DNA of 5,534 bases, from contig JAAZIE010000206.1 of NCBI GenBank assembly GCA_012510305.1, positions 1 to 5,534 of the forward strand, read 5' to 3'. This DNA comes from Bacillota bacterium (lineage in GTDB: Bacteria; Bacillota; Dethiobacteria; DTU022). The notes under the pieces are model-generated. The model made no database searches, was not told the DNA's origin, and saw nothing but the letters and a program-made list of their open reading frames with translations. A program made the position numbers and the translations under genes. The first letter of the stretch is position 1; the number at the start of each line of letters is the position of its first letter. Positions 5,004 through 5,534 of the stretch are shown in pieces.

Positions 5004-5534
5004 ATGTTTTGTGAAAAATGTGGCACCAAACTTCCCGGAGATTCCAAATTCTGCATATCCTGCGGAGAAAAGGTGAAGGCGCCGCCGCCCGGGCCGGCGC
5101 CGGTAACAGATGCTGCTTCCCCGCCCCCTTCACCGGGGCAGTCCGGTACAATTCCGCCCCCGCCTCCTTCACCGGAGCAGTCCGCTGCAATCCCGCCCCC
5201 GCCCCCTCCGCCGGGGCAGTCCGGTCAAACCCCGCCACCGCCCCCGTCAGTGGATCTTCCCACTTCGTCCCCGGCCCAGGCGGCGGATGATCCCCCCTCT
5301 CCGCCGGAGAGCCAATGGGTGGAGGTCCCCACGATGACGCCTCCAGCGGCGGCCCCAGCAGCCCAAGCGGCGCAGCAGAGCCCTGCCGCTCGCTACAGCG
5401 CCCCTCCCCAAAGCGCAACTGCCCCCTCCCCGCAGCCCCGGGCTGTGCAACCGCCCTATCAGGCCGGGTTACCGGTTGGCAGTGAGCCGCTAACCGTGGG
5501 GCAGTATATCGGCATGTTTTTTCTGCTGATGATC
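5004..5534 (+). CDS. Zinc-ribbon protein with proline-rich linker, 3'-truncated by window edge
   Basis: The frame runs from ATG 5004 to the window end with no stop (177 residues seen). The first 21 residues are a canonical zinc ribbon, FCEKCG then KFCISCG (C3, C6, C17, C20). Residues 26 to about 155 form a low-complexity linker very rich in Pro, Ala, Ser and Gln, including tandem PPPPP(S/P)P(G/E)QS units and later Ala/Gln-rich stretches. At 162-177 the sequence PLTVGQYIGMFFLLMI begins a hydrophobic segment. In related Bacillota proteins, as I remember them, a similar SVGQ-type motif opens a short membrane domain, so a membrane-tethered zinc ribbon is the likely whole. The linker would hold the ribbon away from the membrane. 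Function is unknown. It shares the ribbon-plus-membrane plan with the gene at 4233 but is not an obvious copy of it. Confidence 0.85.
   Translation, partial: MFCEKCGTKLPGDSKFCISCGEKVKAPPPGPAPVTDAASPPPSPGQSGTIPPPPPSPEQSAAIPPPPPPPGQSGQTPPPPPSVDLPTSSPAQAADDPPSPPESQWVEVPTMTPPAAAPAAQAAQQSPAARYSAPPQSATAPSPQPRAVQPPYQAGLPVGSEPLTVGQYIGMFFLLMI
5118..5249 (+). repeat. 39-bp in-frame tandem repeat encoding the proline-rich linker
   Basis: About three and a half copies of a 13-codon unit lie at 5118-5153 (first copy, 12 codons), 5154-5192, 5193-5231 and a partial copy at 5232-5249. Each full unit encodes a Pro run, then Pro-(Gly/Glu)-Gln-Ser and a small residue before the next Pro run (PPPPPSPEQSAAI and PPPPPPPGQSGQT). 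The nucleotide core ccgg(g/a)gcagtccg recurs in each full copy. Unit length is a multiple of three, so copy-number change would keep the frame. Confidence 0.8.

Noticed and set aside
5118..5249. Tandem repeat considered as a CRISPR array
   Set aside because: Units are contiguous without unique spacers, are multiples of three, and encode an in-frame proline-rich linker.
5018..5450. Several overlapping open frames on both strands in the 5018-5450 stretch, some with repeat-like translations
   Set aside because: They are shadows of the proline-rich coding repeat, which lacks stops in several frames. The frame from ATG 5004 has the ribosome binding site and the four-cysteine zinc ribbon.

Overview
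The window looks like chromosomal DNA of a GC-rich, Gram-positive-type bacterium, most likely a member of the Bacillota (class Clostridia). The support is indirect. Ribosome binding sites are strong and purine-rich (AAAGGAG, AGAAAGGTGG, AGGAGAAAG), a TTG start is used, and the small zinc-ribbon membrane proteins on the right belong to families I know mainly from Clostridia and Bacilli. No marker gene fixes the genus.

All genes are on the + strand. Nucleotides 2-3472 are the 3' part of a large RHS/YD-repeat protein gene that is already open at the left edge. Within the window it shows a DUF6531-like entry segment, about 20 YD repeats, a complete RHS-repeat-associated core ending in DPDG, and a 159-residue C-terminal tail that I do not recognise. 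This is the layout of polymorphic toxins, in which the tail is the variable effector. The next 207 nt are non-coding. They hold a terminator-like hairpin and then a good sigma-A-type promoter.

Nucleotides 3680-4901 form a two-gene transcription unit. The first gene encodes a two-helix membrane protein with a probable PH-like cytoplasmic domain. The second, 25 nt later, encodes a two-helix membrane protein with a zinc ribbon at each end; the first ribbon has lost its fourth cysteine. A compact terminator-like hairpin follows. From 5004 to the right edge is the start of a third zinc-ribbon protein: an intact four-cysteine ribbon, a long proline-rich linker containing a 39-bp in-frame tandem repeat, and the beginning of a hydrophobic domain cut by the window edge.

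The candidate for an undescribed system is the uncharacterised RHS tail next to the small membrane-protein genes, which sit where an immunity gene would be expected. The separate promoter and the intervening hairpin weaken that link, so it is a hypothesis only. The rest resembles a cluster of uncharacterised membrane/zinc-ribbon proteins next to an RHS locus.
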